NCBI RefSeq assembly: GCF_006516955.1
Contig: NZ_VHLG01000003.1
Coordinates: 248,001-312,000 of the forward strand
Direction of reading: 5' to 3'
Source: Martelella alba
GTDB taxonomy: Bacteria > Pseudomonadota > Alphaproteobacteria > Rhizobiales > Rhizobiaceae
DNA length: 64,000 nucleotides
Shown here: positions 34,733 to 43,837 of the stretch, in pieces
Numbering within the stretch: position 1 is the first letter of the stretch
Layout of the letters: every line of letters begins with the position of its first letter
Translations under genes and position numbers: made by a program
The notes under the pieces: generated by a model
Database searches by the model: none
What the model was told of the DNA's origin: nothing
The model's input: the letters and a program-made list of their open reading frames with translations, nothing else

Positions 34733-36022
34733 TCAGTCCTTGTCGGCGATGAGATGGGCGTAGCGGGCAGGGTCCCGCTCGCTGGCAATGGCTGCAAGCC
34801 GCTCGCGTTCGCTTTCATATTCAAGCATGCGTCCCGCGCGCTCCAGTGCCATTTCGGCATAGGCGCGGGAGGCCTTGCCATAGCCCGCGCCCGGCAGATG
34901 CTCCAGCGATTTCAGCGCCCGCTGCAATGCAATGCCGACCTCGATCAGACCGGCGCCATCGCGTGAAATGCCAGTGAAAGCGGCATCGAAAAAGGCATTG
35001 GGCTCCAGCGGCATGATGTGAATGTGGCGATGAAGCGGTTCTGTCTCGGCCTTGATTTCCCGTCCGACAGCCAGAACCCGCACCAGATTGTTGATCACAT
35101 CGATGGCGGTGCCGGGATCGTTGATGCCGGGCGACATGGCGCGCATGGCGATCTGCGATAAGACCGTCAGGCCGTAAAGCGGGTCCTGGTCATAGCTGCG
35201 TTCGGGTCCAAGCGCGAAAGTGGCGCGGATTTTCTCGATCATCTCGTCAGCGGGGCGCTTTCGGCCTTCAAGCTTCAGCCCGGCAACGAAACGGCCGGGC
35301 GTGACAAAGACACCGGGGCGCTCGAGGATATAGATATCCGCATCGACTTCCTCGGCGACAGCATTGAGCGCGGCAAGGTCGATGAAACGCAGATAGCCGA
35401 TGTGATTGTGCTCGATCAGCGTCAGATCTTCAGGCGCATCGTGAAAGGCATGAGCACCGAAAAGCGGTGTCTGGCGAAAGCTGCACATGGCGAGCTGGGC
35501 GGCCTGTTCGACCTGCATGATGGTGTTGGAGACCTGGCCAAGGCTGCCGAGATGGCTGATCCAGCGCAGCAGCATGACGACGATCACCACGATCAGCAGC
35601 AGCGTGACGACGAACAGGACGAAACGCCCGCCATCGCCGTAAAGCCCGGACTTCAGGGCAATCAGCCCGACAAGGGAAAACAGGAAGGCACCGAGAAAGG
35701 TCGCCAGCGCGCCCTGCGCCGTGCGGTCCTGCAGCAGGTTGGAAACAGCGCGCGGCGTAGCGTTCTGCGCGGCTGACGAGGTGGCGGAAACAAGCGTGTT
35801 GAGTGAGAAGACTGTGACCGTCAGCATGCTGGTGGCGATGATTTCCAGCAGTGATCCGACGGCATCGATCCCGGCGAAATCACCAAGTGCCACAGGGATG
35901 TAGGGATCAAGCGCCGCACCGGCAAGCGCGGTGAAAACACCGGCAAGGCAGAAGGCCGCCGCCATGAACCAGATCTGGCGCATGGCCTCGCGGATCTGCC
36001 AGAGCGACATGCCCAGTTTCAC
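34733..36022 (-). CDS. DUF2254 domain-containing membrane protein
   Basis: This protein of unknown function has 429 residues. Four hydrophobic segments lie in the first 160 residues (for example FVLFVVTLLLIVVIVVMLLR), followed by a soluble domain with the family pattern YDQDPLYGLTVLSQIAMRAM and SPGINDPGTAIDVINNLVRV. Length and motifs match DUF2254. Its ATG overlaps the stop of the DUF1697 gene (ATGA). Confidence 0.9.
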   Translation of the reverse strand: MKLGMSLWQIREAMRQIWFMAAAFCLAGVFTALAGAALDPYIPVALGDFAGIDAVGSLLEIIATSMLTVTVFSLNTLVSATSSAAQNATPRAVSNLLQDRTAQGALATFLGAFLFSLVGLIALKSGLYGDGGRFVLFVVTLLLIVVIVVMLLRWISHLGSLGQVSNTIMQVEQAAQLAMCSFRQTPLFGAHAFHDAPEDLTLIEHNHIGYLRFIDLAALNAVAEEVDADIYILERPGVFVTPGRFVAGLKLEGRKRPADEMIEKIRATFALGPERSYDQDPLYGLTVLSQIAMRAMSPGINDPGTAIDVINNLVRVLAVGREIKAETEPLHRHIHIMPLEPNAFFDAAFTGISRDGAGLIEVGIALQRALKSLEHLPGAGYGKASRAYAEMALERAGRMLEYESERERLAAIASERDPARYAHLIADKD

Positions 36023-36546
36023 GTTTCATCCCCTTCACATTCTGCTGCCATGACGCTGAGCTTTCTCAACGTATTGAGATTGCGTCCGGTTCCCCGTTCC
36101 AGCCCTTTCAGTTTCAGCTTCGAACGTCCCGAACCGGTCGGATAGTGGACATGGACCGCGTGGCCGATAATGCTCACCGTCTCGCCATCCGGCGCCATCA
36201 TGGTGTCGAGTATGGCGGGATCGGGCGGTGTCTGGAACAGGTAGATGATCGAGCGGGCCGGATCACCGTCTCCCAGCGGTGAGGCCGCGAGCATCTGGTC
36301 GAATGCGGCGCGCGAGCACAGAAAAACCTCGAAATCCTGCCCGGTCAGCGCCAGAAGTGCCTGTTGCAGCCCGAAACGGGCGGCATCTTCCTGAAGCTGC
36401 GTTGCAAAGACGGCGTTGCCGCTCTGGATATAGGTCTTTACGCCGGAAAAACCCGCCGCCTCGCAGGCTGCTTTAAGCTCGGTTGCGGCAAGTCTGCCCC
36501 GGCCGCCGACATTGACCGCACGCAGGAGCGCTATGAATGCGGCCAT
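36019..36546 (-). CDS. DUF1697 domain-containing protein
   Basis: This is a small cytosolic protein of 175 residues with the family N-terminus AFIALLRAVNVGGRGRLAAT and the motif TYIQSGNAVF. The function is not known. It is transcribed after the oligopeptidase gene (33-bp gap) and overlaps the DUF2254 gene. Confidence 0.92.
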   Translation of the reverse strand: MAAFIALLRAVNVGGRGRLAATELKAACEAAGFSGVKTYIQSGNAVFATQLQEDAARFGLQQALLALTGQDFEVFLCSRAAFDQMLAASPLGDGDPARSIIYLFQTPPDPAILDTMMAPDGETVSIIGHAVHVHYPTGSGRSKLKLKGLERGTGRNLNTLRKLSVMAAECEGDET

Positions 36547-36579
36547 GTCGGTGTCCTCGCTTTGCTAGAACTTGCTGGG

Positions 36580-38694
36580 CTAGAGCTTGCCCGCTGCCTT
36601 GATGGCGAAGGCATATTCAAGGGCGATTTCCTCCAGCCGCTGGAACCGGCCGGAGGCGCCGCCATGGCCTGCATCCATATTGGTGCGCAGCAGGATCGGC
36701 GCATCATCCGTGCTCCTGTCGCGCAGACGCGCCACCCATTTCGCAGGTTCCCAATAGGTTACCCGCGGATCGGTGAGGCCGCCAAGCGCCAGGATCGCCG
36801 GATAGGGCTTTTCCGCGACATTATCATAGGGGCTATAGCTCGCCATGTAGTCGTAGGATTCCTTCGATGCGATCGGATTGCCCCATTCGGGCCATTCCGG
36901 CGGTGTCAGCGGCAATGTATCGTCCAGCATGGTGTTCAGCACATCGACAAAGGGCACGGCGGCGATAATGCCGGAGAATAGTTCCGGCGCCATATTGGCA
37001 ACCGCGCCCATCAGCATGCCGCCGGCCGAGCCACCCTCGGCGACGATCTGTCCCCGCGTGGTGAAGCCTTCGGCGATCAGCGCTTCGGCACTGGCGAGGA
37101 AGTCTGTGAAAGTGTTCTTCTTGGCAAACATCTTGCCGTCTTCATACCAGCCAAAGCCCTTGTCCTTGCCGCCGCGAATATGGGCGATGGCATAGATGAA
37201 GCCGCGATCAACCAGCGACAGGCAATTGGTCGAGAAGGAGGCGGGGATAGTGATGCCATAGGCGCCATAGCCATAGAGCAGGCAGGGCGCTGAGCCATCC
37301 AGCGGCGTGTCCTTGTGATAGACGATCGAGACCGGCACCAGCTGCCCATCGGCGGCTTTTGCCTGAATGCGGCGGGTGACATAATCATCCGGATTATGGC
37401 CAGACGGCACGTCCTGCGTTTTCAGAAGCGTGCGCTCGCGCGTCGCCATATTGTAATCATAGAGCTGCGACGGGGTCGTCATCGATGAATAGGAGAAGCG
37501 GATGACGTCGGTGTCATATTCGGCGGCACCCTGAAGGCCGAGCGCATAGGCTTCCTCATCAAAGGCAATGGCGTGCTCTTCACCGCTCTTGCGGTCGCGG
37601 ATGACGATGCGCGGCAGGCCGCCGAAACGCTCGAGCCAGATGAGATGGCGGGCAAAGGCCATGTGGCTGAGGATCAGCCGGCCTTCCACATGCGGCACGA
37701 CCTCGCGCCAGTTTTCCTTGCCCGGTGCCGTCACGGGTGTTTCGACGATCTTGAAGTCCTTGGCACCGTCGGCATTGGTGAGGATGTAGAAGACATCGCC
37801 GCCTTCCGTCAGATCATATTCGACCTGGGTCTCACGCGGGGCAACCAGCGCCGGGGGCTGGCCCAGCCGGTCTGCGGCGATGAGGTGCGTTTCCGAGGTC
37901 TCATGGTCGTGAATATCGATAAAGACGAAATCATCAAGGAGTGAGCCGCCGACACCGACGAAGAAACCAGGATCTTCTTCTTCGTAAACCAGGACGTCGG
38001 CGCTCTGTGCGGTTCCCAGAATATGGCGGAAGACCTTGGAAGGGCGGTGATTTTCGTCAACCTCGGTATAGAAGAAGCTTTTGCCGTCCGGTGCCCAGAT
38101 CCCGTCGCCGCCGGTGTTTTCGATCCGGTCGTCAAGATCCGTGCCGGTCGTAAGGTCGCGAACACGCAGGGTGTAAAATTCCGACCCCTTGTCATCATAG
38201 CTCCAGATGCCAAGCTTGTGATCGCTGGAATGAGAAAGCCCGCCAAGCCGGAAATAGGCCTTGCCTTCGCTTTCCCTGTCGCCGTTGAGCAAGGTTGCGC
38301 GGATTGCCGCATCTTTGACATCACCGTCGCGCGGGATGCGAAAGAAATGCGGCTGCTCGCCACCAGTGACGAAGCCGGTGCCGTAGGCGAAGGGGCCGTC
38401 CTTCATTGGCACCGAGCTGTCATCTTCCTTGATACGGCCGCGCATTTCGGCAAACAACGCCTTTTGCAGCGCTTCGGTGTCTGCCATGGCGGCGGTCATA
38501 TAGGCGTTTTCCGCCTCCAGATGGGCGCGGATTTCCAGATCCAGAATGGCCGGGTCCTTGAACATGGCCTGCCAGTTATCGGCGCGCAGCCAGGCATATT
38601 CGTCCGTGCGGGTGATGCCATGGCGCGTGTCTGTTGCCGGATGTTTGGGCGCATGCGGCGCTTTGGGCAGGTTTTTGAAGCGTTGTTCGGGCAT
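36580..38694 (-). CDS. Oligopeptidase B-like serine peptidase (S9A, prolyl oligopeptidase family)
   Basis: This cytosolic peptidase has 704 residues, with an N-terminal seven-bladed propeller region (about 1-400) and a C-terminal alpha/beta hydrolase domain. The nucleophile is in EGGSAGGMLMGAVAN, the acid is in the GGLTDPRVTYWEPAKW region and the His is in MDAGHGGASGRFQRLEE. Oligopeptidase B cleaves short peptides after basic residues. The ATG at 38694 has an AAAGGA ribosome site; an upstream in-frame Met would add 18 residues without a signal. It heads a unit with DUF1697 and DUF2254. Confidence 0.92.
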   Translation of the reverse strand: MPEQRFKNLPKAPHAPKHPATDTRHGITRTDEYAWLRADNWQAMFKDPAILDLEIRAHLEAENAYMTAAMADTEALQKALFAEMRGRIKEDDSSVPMKDGPFAYGTGFVTGGEQPHFFRIPRDGDVKDAAIRATLLNGDRESEGKAYFRLGGLSHSSDHKLGIWSYDDKGSEFYTLRVRDLTTGTDLDDRIENTGGDGIWAPDGKSFFYTEVDENHRPSKVFRHILGTAQSADVLVYEEEDPGFFVGVGGSLLDDFVFIDIHDHETSETHLIAADRLGQPPALVAPRETQVEYDLTEGGDVFYILTNADGAKDFKIVETPVTAPGKENWREVVPHVEGRLILSHMAFARHLIWLERFGGLPRIVIRDRKSGEEHAIAFDEEAYALGLQGAAEYDTDVIRFSYSSMTTPSQLYDYNMATRERTLLKTQDVPSGHNPDDYVTRRIQAKAADGQLVPVSIVYHKDTPLDGSAPCLLYGYGAYGITIPASFSTNCLSLVDRGFIYAIAHIRGGKDKGFGWYEDGKMFAKKNTFTDFLASAEALIAEGFTTRGQIVAEGGSAGGMLMGAVANMAPELFSGIIAAVPFVDVLNTMLDDTLPLTPPEWPEWGNPIASKESYDYMASYSPYDNVAEKPYPAILALGGLTDPRVTYWEPAKWVARLRDRSTDDAPILLRTNMDAGHGGASGRFQRLEEIALEYAFAIKAAGKL

Positions 38695-38855
38695 GATTTT
38701 CCTTTCCCGTTTGGACAGGAAGATAAGTGGCTGCCACTTTTGCATCAAGATCCCTGTTCAATGTAGGCTAGCGCTGACACTGAAAACTATGCATAGTGCC
38801 GTCGCTTCGATTACAAGTTATTGCAAAAACTAGGAAAACAGGGAAACAAAGTACG

Positions 38856-39248
38856 ATGAAAAAAAGGCTCGCTGCCGTCCTGTTGATTCTGGCCGGCTCC
38901 TGCCACAGCGTCTATGCCGAAAGCAAACGCATCGATAATGAACTCGAAAAACTTGAGCCGGAGGAAAGGCTTGAACAGCGCTGCGACATTGAGGCCCTGA
39001 GCCGAATCGATGCAGCACGCAAGGACATGTCACCCGACAAGGTGATCGCCTATACGTTCGGTGCACCGAAAGTTAAGGGCACGACCATTGATGCAAAGGG
39101 GGCGGTATTCCGCTCGCATGAACACTGGTACCGGCTGAGCTATCACTGCGAAGCCGATCCGACAGAACTGAATATCAAGAAATTTTCATTCAAGATCGGT
39201 GCGGAAGTGCCGCGCGCCAAGTGGACCCACTACTATCTCTATCCCTAA
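38856..39248 (+). CDS. DUF930 domain-containing secreted protein
   Basis: This protein of 130 residues has an N-terminal signal peptide (KKRLAAVLLILAGSCHSVYA) and the DUF930 core EKLEPEERLEQRCDIEAL. The family is common in Rhizobiales and of unknown function. The ATG at 38856 is preferred to an upstream Met because it directly starts the signal peptide and follows AGGGAAAC. It diverges from the oligopeptidase gene. Confidence 0.88.
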   Translation: MKKRLAAVLLILAGSCHSVYAESKRIDNELEKLEPEERLEQRCDIEALSRIDAARKDMSPDKVIAYTFGAPKVKGTTIDAKGAVFRSHEHWYRLSYHCEADPTELNIKKFSFKIGAEVPRAKWTHYYLYP

Positions 39249-39263
39249 ACGGGCGGGTGCAAT

Positions 39264-39302
39264 AAAGGGGCCCCGAGTGCTGTCGCCGGAGTCCCCTTTG
39301 TA
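39264..39302. terminator. Probable convergent terminator
   Basis: The arms AAAGGGG and CCCCTTT enclose a 22-nt GC-rich segment, between the convergent DUF930 and SQR genes. A and T residues border the stem on both sides. Confidence 0.5.
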
Positions 39303-39308
39303 TCGCGA

Positions 39309-40595
39309 TCAGTTGTCGAAGGTGACGGCCTTGAGCTTGTCGATCTTCAGCGCCTGAAGCGCGAGTTTTTCATAAAATGGCTCGGCATGGCCATTGCGAA
39401 CCTTGTGCAGAAAATATTTTTCAAAGCCCACCTTGGCCGTGTGGACCCAGCGTCCCGACGAGGACCAGTTGACATTGCGCGGCGGGATCTGCGGCTGCGC
39501 GACGAAGGCAACGCCCCCGTCACCGAAGTCGGCCAGGCAGACCGCATTCCATGTTGCCTGAACATTCGGTGCTTCACCCTCGATCATCAGCGCAATATTG
39601 GCGGCGGTGGCCGTCACCATCGATTCAATCATAAAGCCGGTTTTCGGTACGCCGACAGGCACGGCTGTCTTGCCGGTCGGGGCGATGGCAACGCAAACGC
39701 CGATGGCGAAGACATTTTTGAACTGCGGATTTTGCTGGTGGCGATCGACGATGATGAAGCCGCGCGGATTGGTGAGCCCTTCAATGCCGCGGACGGCGGA
39801 AACGCCGCGGAAGGCCGGCAGCAGCATGGAAAAGACCGCCGGTACCTCATGATGCTCCTTCACCGAGCCATCGTCATTGATCTCATCGGCAATGATTTTG
39901 TCGCCTTCGATCCGCTCGATCTTGGCATTGTTGATCCATTTGATGTGACGGGCGCGCAATTCGCTTTCCATCAGCCCCTTGGTGTCGCCCACGCCGTCAA
40001 GACCGAGATGGCCGATATAGGGCTCAGGGGTGACGAAGGTCATCGGCACGGCATCACGCACCTTGGCATCGCGCAGCGCCTTGTCGAGAATGAAGGCGAA
40101 TTCATAGGCCGGGCCGAAGCAGGAGGCGCCCTGAACAGCCCCGACGACCACCGGGCCTGGCTTCCGCACCAATTGATCGAAAGCCTGCTTGGCGTCTGCA
40201 GCATGATCCGTCTGGCAGACGGACTGGGTAAAGCCCGCCGGGCCAAGCCCGTCGATCTCGTCGAAAGCCAGCTCCGGCCCGGTCGCGATAACGAGATAAT
40301 CATAATCGACGGAAGAGCCGTCGGTTAGTTCAACACGATTTTCGTCCGGGTGAAGCTTTGCCGCGCCTTCCGGCCGCAGCGTGATGTTGCGCTTCTTAAA
40401 GGCCGGAACGAGGTCGACTTCCACGGCTTCGCGTTCGCGCCAGCCAACGGCGACCCACGGGTTAGAGGGGACGAATGAATAGACCGAGCCCTTGTTGACG
40501 ACGGTGATTTCATGGTCACGGCCAAGTTTGTTTCTCAGCTCATAAGCCATGATCGTGCCGCCCAGGCCGGCGCCCAGAACAACGATTTTTGCCAT
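39309..40595 (-). CDS. sqr: Sulfide:quinone oxidoreductase (type I-like)
   Basis: This membrane-associated flavoprotein of 428 residues oxidises sulfide and passes electrons to quinone. The N-terminal FAD dinucleotide fold is IVVLGAGLGGTIMAYEL. The three cysteines of classical SQR are present: Cys127 (QSVCQTDHA), Cys159 (VQGASCFGPAYEF) and Cys353 (WNAVCLADFG). The C-terminal quinone-side segment is also present. The ATG at 40595 follows GGAGG. It diverges from the universal stress protein gene across about 410 bp carrying an AT-rich inverted repeat near the SQR side and an FNR/FixK box near the other. Confidence 0.93.
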   Translation of the reverse strand: MAKIVVLGAGLGGTIMAYELRNKLGRDHEITVVNKGSVYSFVPSNPWVAVGWREREAVEVDLVPAFKKRNITLRPEGAAKLHPDENRVELTDGSSVDYDYLVIATGPELAFDEIDGLGPAGFTQSVCQTDHAADAKQAFDQLVRKPGPVVVGAVQGASCFGPAYEFAFILDKALRDAKVRDAVPMTFVTPEPYIGHLGLDGVGDTKGLMESELRARHIKWINNAKIERIEGDKIIADEINDDGSVKEHHEVPAVFSMLLPAFRGVSAVRGIEGLTNPRGFIIVDRHQQNPQFKNVFAIGVCVAIAPTGKTAVPVGVPKTGFMIESMVTATAANIALMIEGEAPNVQATWNAVCLADFGDGGVAFVAQPQIPPRNVNWSSSGRWVHTAKVGFEKYFLHKVRNGHAEPFYEKLALQALKIDKLKAVTFDN

Positions 40596-40680
40596 TTTTT
40601 CCTCCACTCGAATAGCTTGCGATGTCGTCTTGCCCAACAGCCGGGCCCTGACGCCTCCCATCGCGCCTTGTCTAGATTAT

Positions 40681-40694
40681 ATATTCGTAAATAT
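40681..40694. promoter_or_regulatory. AT-rich inverted repeat upstream of sqr
   Basis: ATATT-CGTA-AATAT is a perfect 5-bp dyad 86-99 bp upstream of the sqr ATG, followed by further AT-rich sequence. Sulfide-oxidation genes in this group are often controlled by ArsR-type repressors (BigR/SqrR) that bind AT-rich dyads. No such repressor gene is in the window. Confidence 0.4.
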
Positions 40695-40818
40695 GAACAT
40701 ACGCAATAGTGAATTAGTTGGGCGCCTTTGAAGGCATCGGTGCGTTGTAAATGAGGCTTGTCGGCGGATGCGGCCTGTGTAACGCTTTGCGTGATGCTGA
40801 TAATGATCAATTGCGTTC

Positions 40819-40832
40819 TTGATTCGGATCAA
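40819..40832. promoter_or_regulatory. FNR/FixK-type box (anaerobox)
   Basis: TTGAT-TCGG-ATCAA is a perfect match to the TTGAT-N4-ATCAA consensus. It lies 172 bp before the universal stress protein ATG and 223 bp before the sqr ATG. Oxygen-limitation control of universal stress proteins by this class of regulator is well known. Confidence 0.75.
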
Positions 40833-41004
40833 TGGCGGCGCAAGTCAACGGGGGCAAGCTTGCTGCATGGGAATACCGGCCCCCGTCAGTTGAACACCGG
40901 GTCAGATTGAAGCCCGGGAAATGGTGGGAGAGACATGGTGCCGCGAGGCATTGTGATCAGGGCATGACCGGCAGGTGTTCCGGCGTTGGGCAAAGGAGGA
41001 TGCC

Positions 41005-41415
41005 ATGTTCAAACAGATACTCGTACCCGTTGATATTGCAGCGCTTGAAAAGGGTGGTGACATTCTTCGCAAGGCTTCGGAGCTTCTTGATGAGGGCGGC
41101 AGCATCACGCTTCTGCATGTCGTTGAAGAGGTCCCGGCCTATCTGTCGATTGATATCCCTGTCGATGTGATCGACAATGCCGTGGAAGATGCCAAGGACA
41201 AGCTGAAACAGCTCAAGGATGAGCTGAAGGTGGATGCCCATATTGAGCTTCGGACCGGGCCGGCCTCGCGTGAAATTCTCTCGGCAGCCAAGGACCGCAA
41301 GACCGATCTGATCATCATTGCGTCGCATCGGCCGGATCTGTCGAATTATCTCCTGGGGTCGACGGCCGACCGGGTGGTGCGTCACGCGACCTGCTCGGTG
41401 CTCGTGCGCCGCTGA
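41005..41415 (+). CDS. Universal stress protein (UspA family)
   Basis: This single-domain Usp has 136 residues. The N-terminus FKQILVPVDIA and the C-terminal nucleotide-binding pattern LLGSTADRVVRHATCSVLV are typical of ATP-binding members. The ATG at 41005 follows AGGAGG, so the frame upstream is not used. An FNR/FixK box upstream suggests induction at low oxygen. The DksA-like gene follows after 38 bp and may share the transcript. Confidence 0.93.
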   Translation: MFKQILVPVDIAALEKGGDILRKASELLDEGGSITLLHVVEEVPAYLSIDIPVDVIDNAVEDAKDKLKQLKDELKVDAHIELRTGPASREILSAAKDRKTDLIIIASHRPDLSNYLLGSTADRVVRHATCSVLVRR

Positions 41416-41453
41416 GCGGCGTTTCAACCACGCGTCAGTTTGGGAGGACTGCG

Positions 41454-41780
41454 ATGATGGATAGCTCTGTCTATAAAAATCGGCTTCTGGAGCGCAAGCA
41501 CGAAATTCTCGGGCGCCTGACCAAGATCGACAACGATCTCGGGCGGACGAAAAACCCCGACAGTGCCGACCGCGCAACCGAGGCGGAGAATGATGAAGTG
41601 CTAGAAGAGTTCGGCCAGGTCGGCTCGGACGAGATGCGCGCCATTGATGCAGCCCTCGATCGGATCGAGGACGGTACGTTCGGCATCTGCGTGAATTGCG
41701 GCAAGCCGATCTCTGAGGAGCGGCTGGAGGCGGTTCCCTACACGCCGTTCTGCAAGAAATGTGCTGCTGAACTGAGATAG
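41454..41780 (+). CDS. TraR/DksA-type zinc-finger protein
   Basis: This small protein of 108 residues has an N-terminal coiled-coil region and a C-terminal four-cysteine finger (CVNCGKPI and CKKCAAEL). The chain is shorter than DksA (about 140-150) and resembles the YbiI/short DksA-like group. It may bind RNA polymerase through the secondary channel, but this is not certain. Two tandem ATGs follow a GGGAGGAC ribosome site. It probably shares the stress-protein transcript, which a hairpin ends. Confidence 0.9.
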   Translation: MMDSSVYKNRLLERKHEILGRLTKIDNDLGRTKNPDSADRATEAENDEVLEEFGQVGSDEMRAIDAALDRIEDGTFGICVNCGKPISEERLEAVPYTPFCKKCAAELR

Positions 41781-41802
41781 GGGTTCTGCCACTCGAACGA
41801 TG

Positions 41803-41830
41803 GCCCCGGCCTTTCGCGACCGGGGCTTTT
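41803..41830 (+). terminator. Intrinsic terminator after the usp-dksA-like unit
   Basis: A GCCCCGG/CCGGGGC stem of 7 bp with a 10-nt loop is followed by TTTT, beginning 23 bases after the stop codon. Confidence 0.85.
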
Positions 41831-42058
41831 GCGCGTCCGGAGCAAGGTGATCTGGTTCGCTTTCGCCGGGTGGTGCGCTTTGAAACGGCTGACATCATCC
41901 GCCGTGAAAAGGCAGGGCGTGAGCTTGAGCGCCACCGGCCTTCGCATTGACCGGGCGTTCAGACATATCGTGTCTGTCTTGTCTGCCCTGACAATCGCCA
42001 TAAATATAGGAGATGGACGGCCAGAATTTTCATCAGGCAGAGACTGGCAGGAGCGGTT

Positions 42059-42733
42059 ATGGCGCACATTTTCCGTGTCAAGGCAACGTATGATTTCGGT
42101 GAGCTTGTCGCCGATGGCGTGGTGCATGGGATTGGCATCGTTTTCGCGCTTATCGGGGCTACGGTTCTGATTTTCTATGCCACCGTGTGGTCGACGCCGG
42201 GGGAGCTGGCTGCGGCCTGGATCTATAGTGCGGGCCTGGTTCTCGCACTGGCGATTTCGTGTTCCTATAATCTCATGCCGGGGACTGTGCCGCGAACCAA
42301 GGCGGTGTTCCGGCGGCTCGATCATTCGGCGATTTTCGTGCTGATTGCCGCTACTTACACGCCCTTTCTTGAGCGCGGTGCGGAGGACCCGGCGATCCGT
42401 GCTCTGCTTTTCGGCATCTGGATCATGGCTGGTGCCGGCGTCTTGCTGAAGGTTTTCTTTGCCGGACGCTATGACCGTCTGGCGATCCTGCTTTATCTTG
42501 CCATGGGCTGGAGCGGTGTTGCCGTGGCGCGGCCGCTCTTTCCCATGCTGCCGCTTGCCACCAGCATTCTGATCGTCATCGGCGGTGTCATCTATTCGGC
42601 CGGGGTTGTCTTTCACATCTGGGAGCGGCTGCGGTTTCAAAATGCGATCTGGCACGGATTTGTCGTTGCTGCCGCAGCCGTGCATTATGCTGCCATACTG
42701 GTGTTTTTCAGTGTGACGGGAACCGGGAGCTGA
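42059..42733 (+). CDS. Hemolysin III family (PAQR-like) membrane protein
   Basis: This seven-helix membrane protein has 224 residues. Family motifs are DGVVHGIGIVFALIG, RRLDHSAIFVLIAATYTPF and IWHGFVVAAAAVHYAA, which contain the Ser/Asp/His residues typical of the PAQR fold. The bacterial function is unsettled despite the name. The ATG follows GCAGGAGC. The 228-bp upstream region shows no clear operator. Three bases separate it from the DUF1311 gene. Confidence 0.92.
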   Translation: MAHIFRVKATYDFGELVADGVVHGIGIVFALIGATVLIFYATVWSTPGELAAAWIYSAGLVLALAISCSYNLMPGTVPRTKAVFRRLDHSAIFVLIAATYTPFLERGAEDPAIRALLFGIWIMAGAGVLLKVFFAGRYDRLAILLYLAMGWSGVAVARPLFPMLPLATSILIVIGGVIYSAGVVFHIWERLRFQNAIWHGFVVAAAAVHYAAILVFFSVTGTGS

Positions 42734-42736
42734 GCG

Positions 42737-43249
42737 ATGAAACTGAGCCTTGCCTTGCTGACGACAGCATTGGGCCTGCTGGCGGCGGTGCCGACGCGCG
42801 CCGATGATATCCGCTATTCCAATGCGGCGACGGCGGCCTGCCTGGCGGATGCGGGTGATGCGGCGGCGCGACGGGATTGCGCCGGTCTCTCGGCAAAGGC
42901 CTGCGAAGATGCCACCGACGACGGCGCCACCACCTATGGCATGATCGAGTGCCTGCGGTTGGAAACCGGCTATTGGGATGATCTTCTGAACAAGACCTAT
43001 CAGGATCTGCTCAAGCGTGCGGGCGACATGGATCAGGCCAATGCCGATGATCCGCGGACAACCATGCTGGTGCGCGATACATTGCGCGACATGCAGCGCG
43101 ACTGGATTTCCTTCCGCGACAAGACCTGCACCTATGAATATTCGCTCTGGCAGGGCGGGACGATTTCTGGTCCGGTGAGCGCGTCGTGTTTTCTGCGCAT
43201 GACCGCGGATCAGTATCTTTATCTGGCCGGTTCCTGGCCGGGCGAGTGA
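42737..43249 (+). CDS. DUF1311 / LprI-like secreted protein
   Basis: This protein of 170 residues has a signal peptide (LSLALLTTALGLLAAVPTRA) and the DUF1311 region with CLRLETGYWDDLLNKTYQDL and RDMQRDWISFRDKTCTYEY. Members include the LprI lysozyme-inhibitor group. Several cysteines in the mature part suggest disulfides in the periplasm. It immediately follows the hemolysin III gene. Confidence 0.9.
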   Translation: MKLSLALLTTALGLLAAVPTRADDIRYSNAATAACLADAGDAAARRDCAGLSAKACEDATDDGATTYGMIECLRLETGYWDDLLNKTYQDLLKRAGDMDQANADDPRTTMLVRDTLRDMQRDWISFRDKTCTYEYSLWQGGTISGPVSASCFLRMTADQYLYLAGSWPGE

Positions 43250-43337
43250 GCGATCGAAGAAATTCGACATGAGGCGTGGCCTTGCCGGTAAAGCTGATCT
43301 ATCAAGGACCAAAAGCCTTTGATGAGAAAGCCTCCCC

Positions 43338-43829
43338 ATGCTGATCCGTGATGCCCGCGAAAGCGATCTGCCTGTTATTGTCGAGATCTATAACGACGCC
43401 GTGGTTAACACGACCGCGATCTGGAACGATGTCCTGATTGATCTTGAAAACCGTGCATACTGGCTGGATCAACGCCGCCAGCGTGGCTTTCCGGTTCTGG
43501 TCGCCGAGGCGGAGGGCAGGGTGCTGGGCTATGCCAGCTATGGCGATTGGCGCGCCTTTGACGGCTACAAACATACAGTCGAACATTCGGTCTATGTCCA
43601 CAAGGATGCGCGCGGCAAAGGCACCGGCCTCAAGCTGATGCAGGAATTGCTTGTCCGTGCCCGGGCCGGCAATGTCCATGTCATGATTGCCGCAATCGAT
43701 GCCAGCAATAGCGCTTCGATCCGCCTTCATGAAAAGCTCGGCTTCGTTCATGCAGGACTCTACCGTGAAGTTGGCACCAAATTCGGCCGCTGGCTCGACC
43801 TGGCGACGCTGCAATACAGATTTGACTGA
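43338..43829 (+). CDS. GNAT N-acetyltransferase, MnaT/phosphinothricin-acetyltransferase type
   Basis: This acetyl-CoA-dependent enzyme has 163 residues. Family motifs are IRDARESDLPVIVEIYNDAV, EHSVYVHKDARGKGTGLKLM (acetyl-CoA loop) and SASIRLHEKLGFVHAGLYRE. The closest recognisable group acetylates methionine sulfone/sulfoximine or phosphinothricin. The natural role may be detoxification of amino-acid analogues. The ThuA gene follows after 8 bp. Confidence 0.9.
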   Translation: MLIRDARESDLPVIVEIYNDAVVNTTAIWNDVLIDLENRAYWLDQRRQRGFPVLVAEAEGRVLGYASYGDWRAFDGYKHTVEHSVYVHKDARGKGTGLKLMQELLVRARAGNVHVMIAAIDASNSASIRLHEKLGFVHAGLYREVGTKFGRWLDLATLQYRFD

Positions 43830-43837
43830 GGTGCGGT

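Noticed and set aside
34042-34881. A single 279-residue sugar permease gene
   Set aside because: Only about 84 residues are permease-like in order. The first 90 or so residues are antisense to other sequence, and the rest comes from two other proteins.
41738-43339. A 533-codon open frame antisense to hemolysin III and DUF1311 genes
   Set aside because: The composition is typical of an antisense shadow, and both plus-strand genes have signal or membrane segments, motifs and ribosome sites.
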